In this document: positions 1 to 12,300 of the stretch, piece by piece
How positions within the stretch are numbered: the stretch's first letter is position 1
Layout: each line of letters starts with the position of its first letter
NCBI RefSeq assembly: GCF_039555335.1
Contig: NC_092640.1
Span: 38,856,295 to 38,920,294, forward strand
Length of the DNA stretch: 64,000 nt
Reading direction: 5' to 3'
From: Amphiura filiformis
Lineage: Eukaryota > Echinodermata > Ophiuroidea > Amphilepidida > Amphiuridae
Notes under the pieces: model-generated
Databases searched by the model: none
What the model saw: the letters and a program-made list of their open reading frames with translations, nothing else
Told to the model about the DNA's origin: nothing
Position numbers and translations under genes: made by a program

Positions 1-835
1 GTAAATTTTCTATGTCTAACAGCGTAAAATGACAATATTAAGGGGTAGGGGAAATTTATAACTGCCATAACTCAACTTTTACTCATGAAAATGAATTCAT
101 CTTGGTATCAAAATATATCCAAGTTATTGGTCTAGCTTTCTAGTATTATCTTAAAGCAAAGCGACCATTATTTGTCAGGCAGATATACAGAAACTGTGAG
201 GAAAAGGTAAATTTTCCATGTCTAACAGCGTAAAATGACAATATTAAGGGGGTAGGGGAAATTTATAACTGCCATAACTCAACTTTTACTCATGAAAATG
301 AATTCATCTTGGTATCAAAATGTATCTAAGTGATTGTTCTAACTTTCTAGTATATTTCAAAGCAAAGCGATCATTAGTTGTCAGGTAGATACACAGTAAC
401 TGTGAGGAAAGGGTAAATATTCTATGTCTAACAGCGTAAATATGACAATATTATGGGGTAGGGAAATGTAAACTGCCATAACTCAACTTTTACTCATGAA
501 AATGAATTCATCTTGGTATCAAAATATATCCAAGTGATTGGTCTAGCTTTCTAGTATTATTTTAAAGCAAAGCGACCATTATTTGTCAGGCAGTATATAC
601 AGAAACTGTGAGGAAAAGGTAATTTTTCTATGTCTAACAGCGTAAAATGACAATATTAGGGGTAGGGGAAATATATAACTGCCATAACTCAACTTTTACT
701 CATGAAAATGAATTCATCTTGGTATCAAAATGTATCTGATTGGCTGTTCTAACTTTCTATAAACAAAGCGATCATTAGTTGTCAGGTAGATACACAGAAA
801 CTGTCAGAAGAAGTCATTTTCTATATCTAGCAGCG
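1..835 (+). repeat. Satellite array of about 205-bp units, first orientation
   Basis: Four full units and part of a fifth, starting near 1, 208, 412, 619 and 813. Each holds ATGTCTAACAGCGTAAAATG, a GGGGTAGGGGAAAT segment, AACTCAACTTTTACTCATGA and GAATTCATCTTGGTATCAAA. Neighbouring units differ by scattered substitutions and small indels. Degenerate material continues to about 1300 after an insertion. Confidence 0.9.
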
Positions 836-840
836 TAATA

Positions 841-1110
841 GACCGTTCACAAACACTTGTAAGGGGGAGGGGCCTGATGCAAAAAAATTTCATCGCAAAA
901 ATATTTTCGGCCCCCCCCTTTACAGACCTCAAAAATTGTAGGGCCCCCTTTTTGGCATGAAAATTATGGGTCAACCCCATAGAAAATCATATAAACTCAA
1001 TTTTTCCAGGAAAATTTTTGATCATTTTTTTCAGGCCCCCCTTAGGAGGGTCAAAATTTTCAGACCCCCTTTTGCATCAGGCCCCCCTTACAAGTGTTTG
1101 TGAACGGTCC
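841..1110. mobile_element. Inverted-repeat MITE-like element inserted in the satellite
   Basis: Left end GACCGTTCACAAACACTTGT is matched in reverse complement by ACAAGTGTTTGTGAACGGTC at the right. The interior is C-run rich. It splits a satellite unit between CAGCGTAA and TAAATATGACAA, so a TA or TAA target duplication is likely. Confidence 0.75.
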
Positions 1111-1639
1111 CTAAATATGACAATATCAAGGTAGGGAAATATAAACTCCCATAACTCAACTTTTACTCTTGATAATGAATTCATCGAACGTTCTGGTATC
1201 ATTAGTTGTTATGTAGATACAAAGGAAAAAAAAAAAAAAACTTCCATGTGTAATATGATAATATTAAGGGTAGGGGAAATATTACCATAACTCAACTTTG
1301 GCTGCAGGAATACAAATCGTTGCACCAAAATTTGAATGTAGTATACGATTGAGGTTTCTTACGTTAATTGGTGCAATTGGGCCATTTCAAAAATTTGACC
1401 TTTATTTATGATATTGATATATTCGACGTTATAACCCTAAACTAAGCTTCAGAGAACTATGACAATTGTCTTTTTTAAATTCTTAGCGATGAGAGGAACC
1501 ATTTGAGATTACAACATTACAACATGATAGGATAATTTTTTAGTATTGGCCCCATTATGACCTTCAACCCCTCGTGGGAAACTTAATTGCTTTTAAAATA
1601 ATGCCAGAAAATGAGAACAATCAAATAGCTACATATTGA

Positions 1640-3420
1640 TGCCAAATGGAATTCATTTTCGTCAGTGAAACTTGTGTTTTGGTGATCTGTATGTCCCTTA
1701 CCCCTTAATATTGTCATATTTTACGCTGTTAGACATTGAATATTAACATTTTCATACATTTTATGTCTATCTACCTGACAACTAATGAATTTTAAGTTGC
1801 TTTTAAAATAATACTAGAAAGTTAGAACTATCAAATAGCTACATATTGATGCCAAAATGGAATTCATTTTCGTCAGTGAAACCTGTGTTTTGGTGATTTG
1901 TATGTCCCCTTACCCCTTAATATTGTCATATTTTACGCTGTTAGACACTGAATATTAACATTTTCATACATTTTATGTCTATCTACCGGACAACTAATGG
2001 CTTAATTGCTTTTAAAATAATACTAGAAGGTTAGAACTATCAAATAGCTACATATTGATACCAAAATGAATTCATTTTCATCAGTAAAACTTGAGTTTTG
2101 GTGATATGTATGTCCCTTACCCCTTAATATTGTCATATTTTACGCTGTTAGACATTGAATATTAACATTTTCATACATTTTATGTCTATCTACCGGACAA
2201 CTAATGGCTTAATTGCTTTTAAAATAATACTAGAAGTAGAAGGTTAGAACTATCAAATAGCTACATATTGATACCAAAATGAATTCATTTTCATCAGTAA
2301 AACTTGAGTTTTGGTGATTTGTATGTCCCCTACCCCTTAATATTGTCATATTTTACGCTGTTAGACATTGAATATTAACATTTTTCTCATATTGTATGTT
2401 TAACTACCTGATAACTAATGGTTTAATTGTTTTTAAAATAATGCCAGAAAATGAGAGCAATCAAATAGCTACATATTGATACCAAAATGGAATTCATTTT
2501 CGTCAGTGAAACCTGTGTTTTGGTGATTTGTATGTCCTCTTACCCCTTAATATTGTCATATTTTACGCTGTTAGACATTGAATATTAACATGTTCGTACA
2601 TTTTATGTCTATCTACCTCACAACTAATGGTTTAATTGCTTTTAAATAATACTAGAAAGTTAGAACTAACAATTAACTACATATTGTTACCAAAATGAAT
2701 TCATTTTCATCAGTAAAACTTGAGTTTTGGTGATTTGAATGTCCCCTACACCTTAATATTGTCATATTTTACGGTACTACACATGAAAAATTGACATTTT
2801 TAAAAACATTTTATGTCTTTCCAGCTAACAATTAATGGTTATTTTGCTTTAAAAGATTACAACCAAATAGCTATATATTAATGCCAAAATGAATGAATTA
2901 TAATGAATAAATATCGAAGTTACGTTGGTTTGTATGCGTCCCTAACCTTTAATATTGTCAAATTTTACGCTGTTACACATTGGAAAATTAACATTTTTAT
3001 CATATTTTATGTCTATCTTATGGTTTTTCTGTTAAAAATAATACTGGAAAGTTAGAACAATCAATTAGCTACATGTTGATACCAAAATGAATTCATTATT
3101 ATGAGTAAAGGTTGAGTTATGGTGGTTTTATTTCCCCTACCCCTTAATAATGCCATATTTGACATGGTTATACATAGAAAAGTAACCTTTTCTCACATTT
3201 TATGGCTATCTACCTGACAATTAATGTTTGCTTTGCTTTAAAATAATACTAACACGTTTGAACAATCAATTAGCTACATATTAATTCCAAAATGAATTCA
3301 TTATCATGAGTTGAAGTTGAGTTATGATGGTTTATATTTCCCCTACCCCTTAATATTGTTACACACGCTGCTACATGTGGAAAAGTAACTATTTTTTACA
3401 TTTTCAGTCTATTTTCCTGA
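1640..3420 (-). repeat. Satellite array, opposite orientation
   Basis: The same unit family in reverse complement: TACCCCTTAATATTGTCATA followed by TTTTACGCTGTTAGACAT recurs near 1700, 1910, 2115, 2330, 2545, 2750, 2945, 3140 and 3345. Units diverge progressively towards the right edge. With 1-1300 the array forms two opposed blocks around a junction at about 1300-1640. Confidence 0.88.
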
Positions 3421-4588
3421 CAAACAGCGGTTGATCTCACCCCACACATATAAATATTCAAAATATTACATGAATGGCAACTTAACAAACAAATTTTGTT
3501 AATAGAACTTATATAGTTCAGCCGAGTGACATATTAAAACATGTAAAACACCCCAACCCTGAACCCTATACACACCCCGCACCCACCCCCACATACCCAC
3601 ACACACCTACCCCAAACCCACACAACACAAACCAACATGCAAGCAAACATGCACATACATAAATATTTGAACCAGAACATCAAAGTTTGCCTAGATATGC
3701 TTGATATTAAAAACAAAATTAAAAAAATTAAACTTAATTAATTTTGAAAATAAAAATTGGCACAATAGTAAAATTTGAAGCCAATGTCACAAAAACACCC
3801 ACCCTGCGCATTGTTGTGAAAAATCTGATTTTTCACTAGTGTATGGACTGGCCACTTCCAATCATGATCAAATGAAACCTAGGTTTGCTTTCAAATAATA
3901 CTAGGCAGTTAGAACAATCAATTAGCTACATATTCATACCAAAATAAATTCATTATTATGAGTAAAAGTTGAGTTCTTGGAGTTTATATTTCCCCTACCC
4001 CTTAATTTTGTCCTATTTTTGGTGAATTTATGCGATTATATGTCCATACATTAAATGACCTGTAAAAAAAAAGTGATACCACAATTTGAGTCCACTACCT
4101 ACCTAGCAGTGATCTAGAGGGTCCATACTAACTACCTATGGTGTCAAACCTTGTATGTAGTGGGGGATGAACCAAGTCCTTATTTAGGCCCCCTGTGGGA
4201 TCTTGCTCCTGGACTAGTAGTACAGTATATACCAAAGAAGGTAACTGATAGGCACTCATGTAAGTAATCTGAGTGGCTAATGTGGACCCAATGGACATGA
4301 TTGCATACAAAAAGCATAGAAAATGGGTCCTCATAATGGAAGGAGTTTGGCTGTGTAACTTGCTTGTAAAGCAGCACTGTAACCGTATTGTTCTTTATGT
4401 AACGATGTATTTAATGTATATATCTGTATATATACTTGTATCAATATATACTTAAATACATAGTAAGCAAGGCATTTGATGTAGATGATCATAATGGAGG
4501 CAGTTAGCGATTAGTGTGATATAATTTTGGTCTTGAAGATCGCCGGTCTTAATATGGTTTGATGATTTTGACAGTGGATAAAAGTGTA
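3421..4588. other. Non-coding stretch with CA-rich tract and one stray satellite unit
   Basis: 3545-3660 is a C/A-rich microsatellite-like tract. 3885-4010 is an isolated, decayed satellite unit on the minus-type orientation. The short open frames have no recognisable protein. Confidence 0.6.
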
Positions 4589-4903
4589 TCATCATTGGGC
4601 AGGAAATACAGTTTGTGTCTCATTTTAAAAGACAAACCATCACAATATGCTAATTAGGGTCAGGGGTTACTAACCCTAACAATAACCCTAACTCTAACTC
4701 TAACCCCCGTAACCCCTAACCCTAATTAGCATACCGTGATGTTCTGTCCTAAATGAGACATCTACCGGAAAAACCTTGTATGTTGCATTGGCCCCTGAAT
4801 ATGTTTATCAAAGCAAAATATCCTATGTAACCTCTTTGCAGTTTTGTTTTAAACATGTTCAAGGGCCACAAGTGCATTAGAGGTTTTCTTGCCCAACAAT
4901 GAC
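4589..4903. mobile_element. Foldback MITE (family GTTGGGCAGGAAAAACC), copy 1, interrupted
   Basis: Left end ATCATCATTGGGCAGGAAA and right end TTTTCTTGCCCAACAATGA are inverted. The arms contain GGCCCCTGAATATGTTTA and its inverse. A second inverted-repeat element (about 4606-4765) sits within the left arm. Other copies are at 8213 and 11581. Confidence 0.7.
4606..4765. mobile_element. Inverted-repeat element with telomere-like core, nested in the 4589 MITE
   Basis: Arms of about 55 bases share TATGCTAATTAGGG at the left and its inverse at the right, with outer TGTCTCATTT and AAATGAGACA. The loop (4660-4715) is CCCTAA-like: TAACCCTAACAATAACCCTA and variants. A TAC at each edge may be the target duplication. 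Confidence 0.65.
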
Positions 4904-5683
4904 ATGCACACATTTTGTACAGGCTGTGTCTCAAAGGGTTTTTACTAAATAGAAATGTGTGGTATTTGCTGACCACAGATGGTGTGATACGACTTTCATT
5001 TTAGTACAGCATTGGTGTTTTCAGTGGCTGAATACATAGACTAACACAAGTAAAGGACAGGGACTCCAAAAGAGTGATAAAATGTCTAGTTTATCGAGGT
5101 TAGCCGAGGTACATAAATTTTAGTTTTGATCAAGTAATTGCATACCACTGCCAATTAGGACACTTTCATGTTGTTTTACCAATCATATATATTAATAGAG
5201 ACACTGTAGCTGAAATCGCAGAGTCAGTATTTTCTTTCAAAGTTTTGCCTATTTTATAATTGTCCAAGTTTGAAGCTGGAAATATTAATAAGAGAAACCT
5301 TCATTGACACATCTACATCAAATGCCATGTAAAAAAAAAAACGAGTCAGGAGTCCGTACCAAGATGTCGGGGGACTTCCGATTCAAATATTGTGTGTATA
5401 TTTATTATATAACTATACACGCTCACTTTTGACTTTTGTGTGTTGAAATTGGCCCATTAAGTGGTCGGTTGTTGCCATTTTGTTTTTTTCTTTTATGATA
5501 TTTTTTTTTTGTGGCTATATTGTCTTGTTCTTTTCTTAATAATATATTGTGAATACTACTACTACTACTATCCTGATTAGCCAAGTGTCCTTGTTATAGT
5601 ATAGTATATATCAAGTAGTTTGCTGATGATCATAACGCAAGTTGCTGCACTTGGTTTCACCTCAGATTTGGTTGTGACATCGG

Positions 5684-5874
5684 CAGTGGTGGCGCCACAG
5701 GGGGCATGGTGGGGGTAAATGCCCCCAATCAGAACTCTTGTCCTGTCAGTTCCCCCCCCCCCTCCCAGTAAAACCCCAATTTTTTTCACTTTTTCCAGCA
5801 ATTTTATGCAAAATTCATTGATTTTCCCCTAAAATTCAATGCCCCCCCCATAAAAATTCCTTGTGCCACCACTG
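5684..5874. mobile_element. hAT-like MITE
   Basis: Ends CAGTGGTGGCGCCACAG and TGTGCCACCACTG are inverted. The flanking 8-mers GACATCGG and GACAGCAG agree at six of eight positions, fitting a decayed hAT target duplication. The interior is C-rich. Confidence 0.6.
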
Positions 5875-6969
5875 GACAGCAGTGCTTTAATGCATTATTA
5901 GTGCGACAAGCTAGTATGCTGACAAACTGGCCTTGTTAGCGTGTCTCAATGCCCCACAAACTACCCTCGTTATTTGCATGTGTATTTGCTCTGTGTGATT
6001 AAGAATATGTTAACGCATAATTTGATTCTGCGACCAGCAAAGTACGCGCCTACATATCGCTACTAAATTTGAGGTGAAACAAAATATAAAGAAAGGGTGT
6101 GCCAAGTAATTTGCGTAAATAACATTCTTAACTAACGTACATGTAAGTGGTTTAAATTAACGGTGTAATCAGTGGCATTTCTGGCTGGCACCGCTTGTGA
6201 GGGTTCATATTTTTTGCGCTCACTGGAAAATCATGCATTTTGTGCCTATTTTAAGGCCAGTGTATATACTCAATGTCTCAGTGTGCCATTCTGTTGCGAC
6301 AAATACCGCTGCAATTATTATTTAAAAAAATTGAAAAAGAAGAACATAGCTATCTTTTCAATGAAAATCGTAGCGGAGAACTGGGAGGGGGCACTGAAAT
6401 GTGTGAGTATATTATACATGGTCTTTAGGCTACTTACGGTCACTTTGGCCCCAGATAGCCAGTGAGTAACCTGAGAGTGTACAAGTTTTTTTCATCTCTG
6501 CGAATCAGTGCATATTTCATTGGGTGTGGCTTCTAATCACAAGCATCTGCACAAAGTGCTGGCATACACAAGCACATGTTTACGGCTTAAAGATAACACA
6601 TAGGTGCAGGAAATGTATTGATGTATCAATGTCACGGGACTTGCTGAGATGAAAAACAGTACACTGAAAAAGTGGAAATTTTCACGCTGCATTTCTTTTC
6701 GCGCTTTGTCGCTTTCCTAAGTTGCCACCACGAAAATAACAACGTGTGAATATATTCCTCTTGTGTATAGGTCAATGTAAGGAAATGTTAGAATCGCAAA
6801 TTTATAAACGAGGGAAACATTAAAAAATGGCAAAGCGCGAAAAATTAATCGCTTGAAAATTTCCACTTTTACAGTAGTTGAATACTTTGCAAATCTGTGT
6901 CCATCCCTAATTCTTATTTATAACTACCCGGGTTATTTAAATGTAATTTGTAAAAACAGTTTGGACAAC
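5875..6969. other. Non-coding; one foldback at about 6660-6885
   Basis: 6662-6685 (AAAGTGGAAATTTTC) pairs with 6855-6875 (GAAAATTTCCACTTT), and the inner CGCGCTTTGTC pairs with GGCAAAGCGCG. Nothing recognisable as a gene. Confidence 0.55.
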
Positions 6970-7051
6970 TAAACATCTCAAAAAAAGTAACTAACCCCCT
7001 TAAATAATGGCCATTATTTAAGGGGGTTAGTTACTTTTTTTGAGATGTTTA
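6970..7051. repeat. 82-bp perfect palindrome
   Basis: Each base from 6970 to 7010 pairs with its counterpart up to 7051, with no mismatch and no spacer; the centre is TGG|CCA. The arms include CTAACCCCCTTAAATAATGG. Confidence 0.95.
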
Positions 7052-8212
7052 TTTTATTATCTGATTATGAGTGGAACGTATAATCATATTAAACATGTCA
7101 ACTCTTTCTTTTTTAAATTATTATATGCAAGAAAAGTGTTAGGTTTAAGAAGTGTGATTTAAGGTGTGAAATGGATGATGAGGAGTTTATATAGGATGTA
7201 ATAGGAATATTTTTTTTCTTGAAAAGTGATTTTTTTAAAGATAAATGAATGAAATGGAGAGAAAAGTGATGTACAGTACAAGACTTAATTAAATCTCTTA
7301 CACATACAGTGTAAATCTGTAATTAACATTCAAAGAAGTAAACAGGGAATAGATTTTGTGAAGTTTGATAAAAAACATGGAAAGACCAGTGATGTATAAA
7401 GCATGATATCATATAAATCTCTTTCACATATTGAAGTATAATTCTGTGATTAACATTCAATCTCCGTCACCAAACGTGACCAATTATAGTGGACATGCTC
7501 ATAATAAAGTGAAGGATATTGGTTACTGTAAAAAAAAAATTGTGCATATAATTTGTGTTGCTTTGCTGATTGAGATCTATTTTGCTTCTTAAATTCATGA
7601 TTTTGCATAAAGAATTTAGTGGTGCCTTTTTGTTTTCACTGTTAGTGTGTTGAACACAAAAAGAGCAAACATTGATGTCCTACAAAATATCCACTTTTTA
7701 CAATGATAAACAGTTTGTAATAATCGAAAACAGTAAATTATTTAATTTCTTCATAATGGAATCTTGGATTTAAAAGCATAAGGTATGGTTTTATGGAACT
7801 CATCTGGAAAAAAAATGTAATCTCCTTTCATTCTTTCAAAGAAATTGATAATAAAAAATAAACTAATTAGGTATCTTCTTGAACTTGATCTTTATTATTT
7901 TGAACTTGAACTTTGGTGTGTCACAATTATATGCATTAATACAGTAACTTGCTCTGCTTGTACTATTTCTGTTGGTGTTTGCTTACTATATGCCAATGGC
8001 ATCAAAATCAAATTTTGATTGGTCAATTATATGATATAATCATCTGAGTAGCCAATCAGGGGTGCTGTAAGAAAGGCAGTCCATGGGGTTAAATATGTGA
8101 ATTTCATGTTTTCTTTGATTGGCTTGGTTTTTTGTGTGTCTCAGAAGTGCAGTTATAAACTTATTGATGTAAATGCAAGGACATAACATGCTGTGCACAT
8201 TTTGGGTGCATA
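7052..8212. other. AT-rich non-coding stretch
   Basis: No gene seen. AATCTCTTTCACATA-type text occurs twice (about 7292 and 7410) as a short direct repeat. Confidence 0.6.
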
Positions 8213-8361
8213 ATGTTGTTTGGCATGAAAAACCTCCTATGTGTTTGTGGCCCCTAAACATGTTTAAAACAAAACTGCCAACCAGTTATATTAGGGGTTT
8301 TGTTTTAAACATGTTCAGGGGCCAATGACACATAGGAGGTTTTTCATGCCCAACAACGATA
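8213..8361. mobile_element. Foldback MITE (family GTTGGGCAGGAAAAACC), copy 2
   Basis: Left GGCATGAAAAACCTCCTATG and right CATAGGAGGTTTTTCATGCC are perfect inverses. Inner arms hold GGCCCCTAAACATGTTTAAA and its near inverse. Confidence 0.8.
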
Positions 8362-9170
8362 AGTGGCACAGTTAGCCATCATGAATATGCGGGAACAGCT
8401 GCAGGCTAAATCATAGGGACATTGTACATATGCTGGCTATATCTGTTTTGTTGTTCATCTGTTGTATGCTAATATGCACTAAAAGTGTCACTCAACAGAC
8501 ACGACTTGGCAGAGCGATATTGGTATGATGCAGTTTCAATTGGTTTTGTTTGTTTGTTCTGATCCTTCCCGATGGGAAACTCGGCAGAAATAGACAAAGC
8601 TACACAAATGCCAAGCTAGTAAAACAAGCAGATTTAACGTCTAGGATAATCAACCACATGCCCTGACATAGGTTGCTTACTTAATATGGTCTATACACAA
8701 TATTGGGGACCCTAGATCATGCAACATTATTGAAGAGATCTAATCTAGTTTGATTTTATTGATGGTTGGACAATAAAATCACTATTTCATTTGTGTGTAC
8801 ACGAAAGGGTAGATTTTGTATCCACTCTTGTATCTACTAGGGTCTTTGATATTGATCAATCAAATTGATTGCGTAGGGCTGCATTCGACTAACAAATAAT
8901 TTACTCTAGTCTACGCTTCACTAGGATCCACAACATGCTCATCTATCAGGGCACAGTTCTTTAACCCCAATACATTTGTGCATTCATTGAATGACCTTCG
9001 AAAATTTGGGTACAAAACTCATACTCTGCAACTTGATGTCAAATTTTGCACTACCTGTGTTTAATTGAGGTTATTGAACTATGCCATTTGGATGAGGTCA
9101 TTGTGGTCCATAGTGCTTGTAGTCCCAGAAACAAAAAATTATTTCTTACCTCCAATCAGACATACGCTGT
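8362..9170. other. Non-coding stretch, nothing recognised
   Basis: No open frame with a recognisable product, and no clear repeat boundaries. Confidence 0.5.
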
Positions 9171-9340
9171 TATTCCAGTTGAAATGAAATCCATACACCC
9201 GCTGTGGCCTTAATCTTCCATACAGAGAGTGTGAATATTTCAAATAAAATTACCCGAATGAGTGATTCCATTTGAAATCTACACTCTCTCAGGTCATGTT
9301 TTCCATAGGTTGTGTACCATGTATTTCAACTGGAATTTTA
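9171..9340. mobile_element. MITE (family TTCCAGTTGAAAT), copy 1
   Basis: Starts TATTCCAGTTGAAAT and ends ATTTCAACTGGAAT. The arms carry CTTAATCTTCCATACAG and an inverted counterpart. Copies at 11761 and 19785 share the layout. Confidence 0.8.
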
Positions 9341-9445
9341 GTCATGCTTTGCAAAAATCAAAATTCAATTTTCAGAATCCAATTACTGCATGTAAATTTT
9401 ATGTATAATCTTGGGTCAATCAGAAACTCTATGTGCATAGATTTG

Positions 9446-9650
9446 CAGGGACTGTCTTTTGGAATTTGCAGGAGAGCATTAAATAGCTCTCAAGTTCTGG
9501 AGCCTTCAAGGAGAGTTGCATGTTTAGAGCATTTCAGAGAATGTAAGGAGAGAATGGTCAACTAAGGAGAGCTAAAACTCACTCTACTATATCAGATTTA
9601 AGGAGAGCAGTTGAGAGCGATTGCTCGCTCTCCTCAAAAGGCAGTTCCTG
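9446..9650 (+). mobile_element. hAT-like MITE with CAGGGACTG end, plus copy
   Basis: Left CAGGGACTGTCTTTTGGA and right CAAAAGGCAGTTCCTG are inverted. The interior is rich in GGAGAGCA-type words. Flanking TAGATTTG and GTAATTTG agree only in part. An inverted copy is at 12739. Confidence 0.65.
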
Positions 9651-10190
9651 GTAATTTGCTGATTCTGACAGAATTGGCAGAGTTTGGATGTTACTATTAT
9701 GTTACTTTATGTTACTTCATAACAGTGATGTGAATGCTTGAATGCACCATGTAACGCACATGTATAAATGCACCATCTATGATGTACTACTCTTCTAGTG
9801 AGATGAATCCCACTTTAGTACTTTTTTTGCATCAGGAGGAAGTGCAAAAGGAAGTCACAAAAGGTGCAGGAAAGAAAGTAGAGGTGCTGTATAACTAGGC
9901 AGGGCTACTTTTGAGGTAACTTATGTTGGCTAATATAAAAACCTCCCCTGAATGCCTCAAGCGAGGGAGCATGTATGCAGGAGTGGATAAAGGGGGTGGA
10001 ATGGGCCCTTTCCTACCTCACCCAATTTTTTTTGGGGGGCGATAAGACCAAATTTTTCCCAGCCAACTCAACTGCCAATCTTTTCAAACAAAAAGTTATC
10101 AATCAGTAAAAAAAGCTTAAATGCTCCATAGTGGGGCATCTGAACCCGATGGCATGTGATGCACCACGGACTTTGATTGTTAACAAATTA
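9651..10190. other. Non-coding stretch
   Basis: No gene or clear repeat boundary seen. Confidence 0.5.
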
Positions 10191-11333
10191 GGGAGTGTTC
10201 ATTAATACTTTGGTAGGGGGGGGCTGGCCTTCCTCACATTTTTCACTCGAAAACTTTTTTGACCCCCCCTGGATGGACTGCTAAACTTTTTTGCCCCCCC
10301 TCTTTTGACAAACAAAACTTTTTTGACCCCCCCCCCCCATTATCGTATAACAAACATTCTTAATAGTGTTGTTTCCAGTGGTGTGGTATCTGGGTCACAT
10401 GTCATTGAGGGAGGCAAATGTTTGTTTCAAATTCTCGGTGGGACAATTGCGCATGAAATATACAAGCACAAGGAAATTTTCATTTTATACTTAATTTAGA
10501 TTTGTCCCAAATCAGGGTGTTTATCTGATTTTACAGGGATAAATGAAATAGAGGATTTATTTGGAGGTACATAGGCACATAAGCATAATTTGGATCCGTG
10601 GCTAATATTATGATAGTACAAATGCGCACGAACCGCGCAAAAATTTTGGCCATATTGAAGCTTGAATAGTCAAATATTGTTAAAATTGGAACAAATTTAT
10701 GCAAAAAGCTAAAATGGTCAAATATGAGATTAATTTGGTCACGCAAATGTACACAGGTATCGGTTTTGGCCCCCAAAGACCATGGTACTTGGGCCTGTGC
10801 CCACGACCACTCTGCCGGTAATGCCTATGTGTACAAAATAATTGTGCAAAAAAGCAATTAGAAATAGTAAACTGAAGTGTGCAGTTTACGTGCAAAGAAA
10901 TCCAATTTATTTGCAATATTTTCTTGATGTATTTTGATCAGATTGGTACATAATCATATTTGTAGCCTACTTTGAAGAGATATAAAATTCTATGATAAAA
11001 AGTGCCAGTATTTCTTAGACCAACCCAGATGTTGCATGTTGCTGATCATCTTTAATGTTATAGTAATTAATAGATATGTGTACACTAAGTGCCATCATTT
11101 TTTCAAACAAAAGTACTGAAAACCAAAACTTGCCCATTTGAAAAGTGATGAGGGTCACAATGCGCGCGGAGCGCGCAAAAATTTTGGGTTTTGAAGAGGA
11201 AAACTTTTTTGGCCCCCCTTTCCTACCACCTAAAACTTTTTGGTCCCCCCTCTTTTAAGGTCCAAAACTTTTTTGGCCCCCCCTCCCTTTTTACCAGCCC
11301 CCCCCCCCCACCAAAGTATTTCTGAACACTTCC
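10191..11333. mobile_element. 1.1-kb terminal-inverted-repeat element
   Basis: Left GGGAGTGTTCATTAATACTT and right AAGTATTTCTGAACACTTCC are inverted, both next to long C or G runs and to repeated AAACTTTTTTGGCCCCCC-like text. TTA flanks both ends (10188-10190 and 11334-11336). There is no transposase frame. Confidence 0.7.
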
Positions 11334-11580
11334 TTAGCTTCTTCCTTACCACTTCCTCACCACTCACTATTTCATGCTGCCACTACTCAAAAATGCAATC
11401 GCCTTGGGGAAGTAAAAAAATTCTTTTATGTTGAACTATCAAAATGGGGCTCTATTACTCATGACTGTTTTTATCACTTATTTTTTGTTTTTAGTTATGA
11501 TTATCAAGTTTGTATGTGTGTGATGAATAGAGTAAGCCTATCATTTATGTTCTAGGGTAGTTGTCCAAAGCAGCATTATA

Positions 11581-11726
11581 TATCGTCGTTGGGCAGGAAA
11601 AACCTATGTGTCATTGGCCCCTGAATATGTTTAAAACAAAACCTTTTATGTAACCTGTTGGCAGTTGTTTTGTTTTAAACATGTTCAGGGGCCACAATCA
11701 CACAAGGTTTTTCCTTCCCAACGATA
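11581..11726. mobile_element. Foldback MITE (family GTTGGGCAGGAAAAACC), copy 3
   Basis: Ends TATCGTCGTTGGGCAGGAAA and CCTTCCCAACGATA. Inner arms GGCCCCTGAATATGTTTAAA and its near inverse meet around 11650. Confidence 0.8.
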
Positions 11727-11760
11727 TGTACAGTTAAGAAAGATAACATCAGAATGATAA

Positions 11761-11941
11761 CGGGCTTTTCCAGTTGAAATCTACACCCCCTATGGAAGAC
11801 ATGACGTTAATCTTCCAGACAGGGAGTGTGAATTTCAAATGGGGTTACCTGAATGGGTGACTCTTATTGGAAATCTACACCCCTGTGTGAGAGGTAGAGA
11901 CCATGTCTTCCATAGGAGATAGATTTCAACTGGAATAGCCC
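11761..11941. mobile_element. MITE (family TTCCAGTTGAAAT), copy 2
   Basis: Bounded by GGGCTTTTCCAGTTGAAAT and ATTTCAACTGGAATAGCCC, with GGAAGACATGACGTTAATCT and an inverted arm inside. Confidence 0.8.
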
Positions 11942-12044
11942 AATTGGAGTTCAAATCTATTCACAAAACATAAATGTTTTGTGCTTTGTCTATTTTGAAT
12001 GCATGCTTCACTTATTTAAATTTGTGATTCGTAAGCTTTCTTAT

Positions 12045-12300
12045 AATGTGATTTGTGACACAATCTGGTCCATGGGGGCTAAAGGTGGCAAATTTGAAAT
12101 TGAGATAACGCAAAAATATGGAGTAAAAAACAGTAAAGGTCATAAGAAAATACACATCACAAAACTGTAGAACTATAGAACCAAGTATGTTAACCTATGG
12201 GGTTTTCAGTATGATATCCTTATGTTTGTATTTGTTAATAATTATAGCTCATTTGTCCAAAATGCCTCCTTGGGCCCCCATGGAGCAGATCGCGTCACAT
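12045..12300. repeat. Foldback repeat
   Basis: GTCCATGGGGGCTAAAGG near 12070 pairs imperfectly with CCTTGGGCCCCCATGGAGC near 12268; outer GTGACACAATCT pairs with AGATCGCGTCACA. The open frames here are a by-product. Confidence 0.5.

Noticed and set aside
1-3420. Regular repeats as a CRISPR array
   Set aside because: Whole units of about 205 bp repeat, with no short repeat and unique spacer pattern, and the window is eukaryotic.
4650-4733. CCCTAA-like repeats as a true chromosome end
   Set aside because: They sit in the loop of an inverted-repeat element with non-telomeric sequence on both sides.
9272-9565. 97-codon open frame
   Set aside because: It runs through parts of two MITEs and has no recognisable domain.
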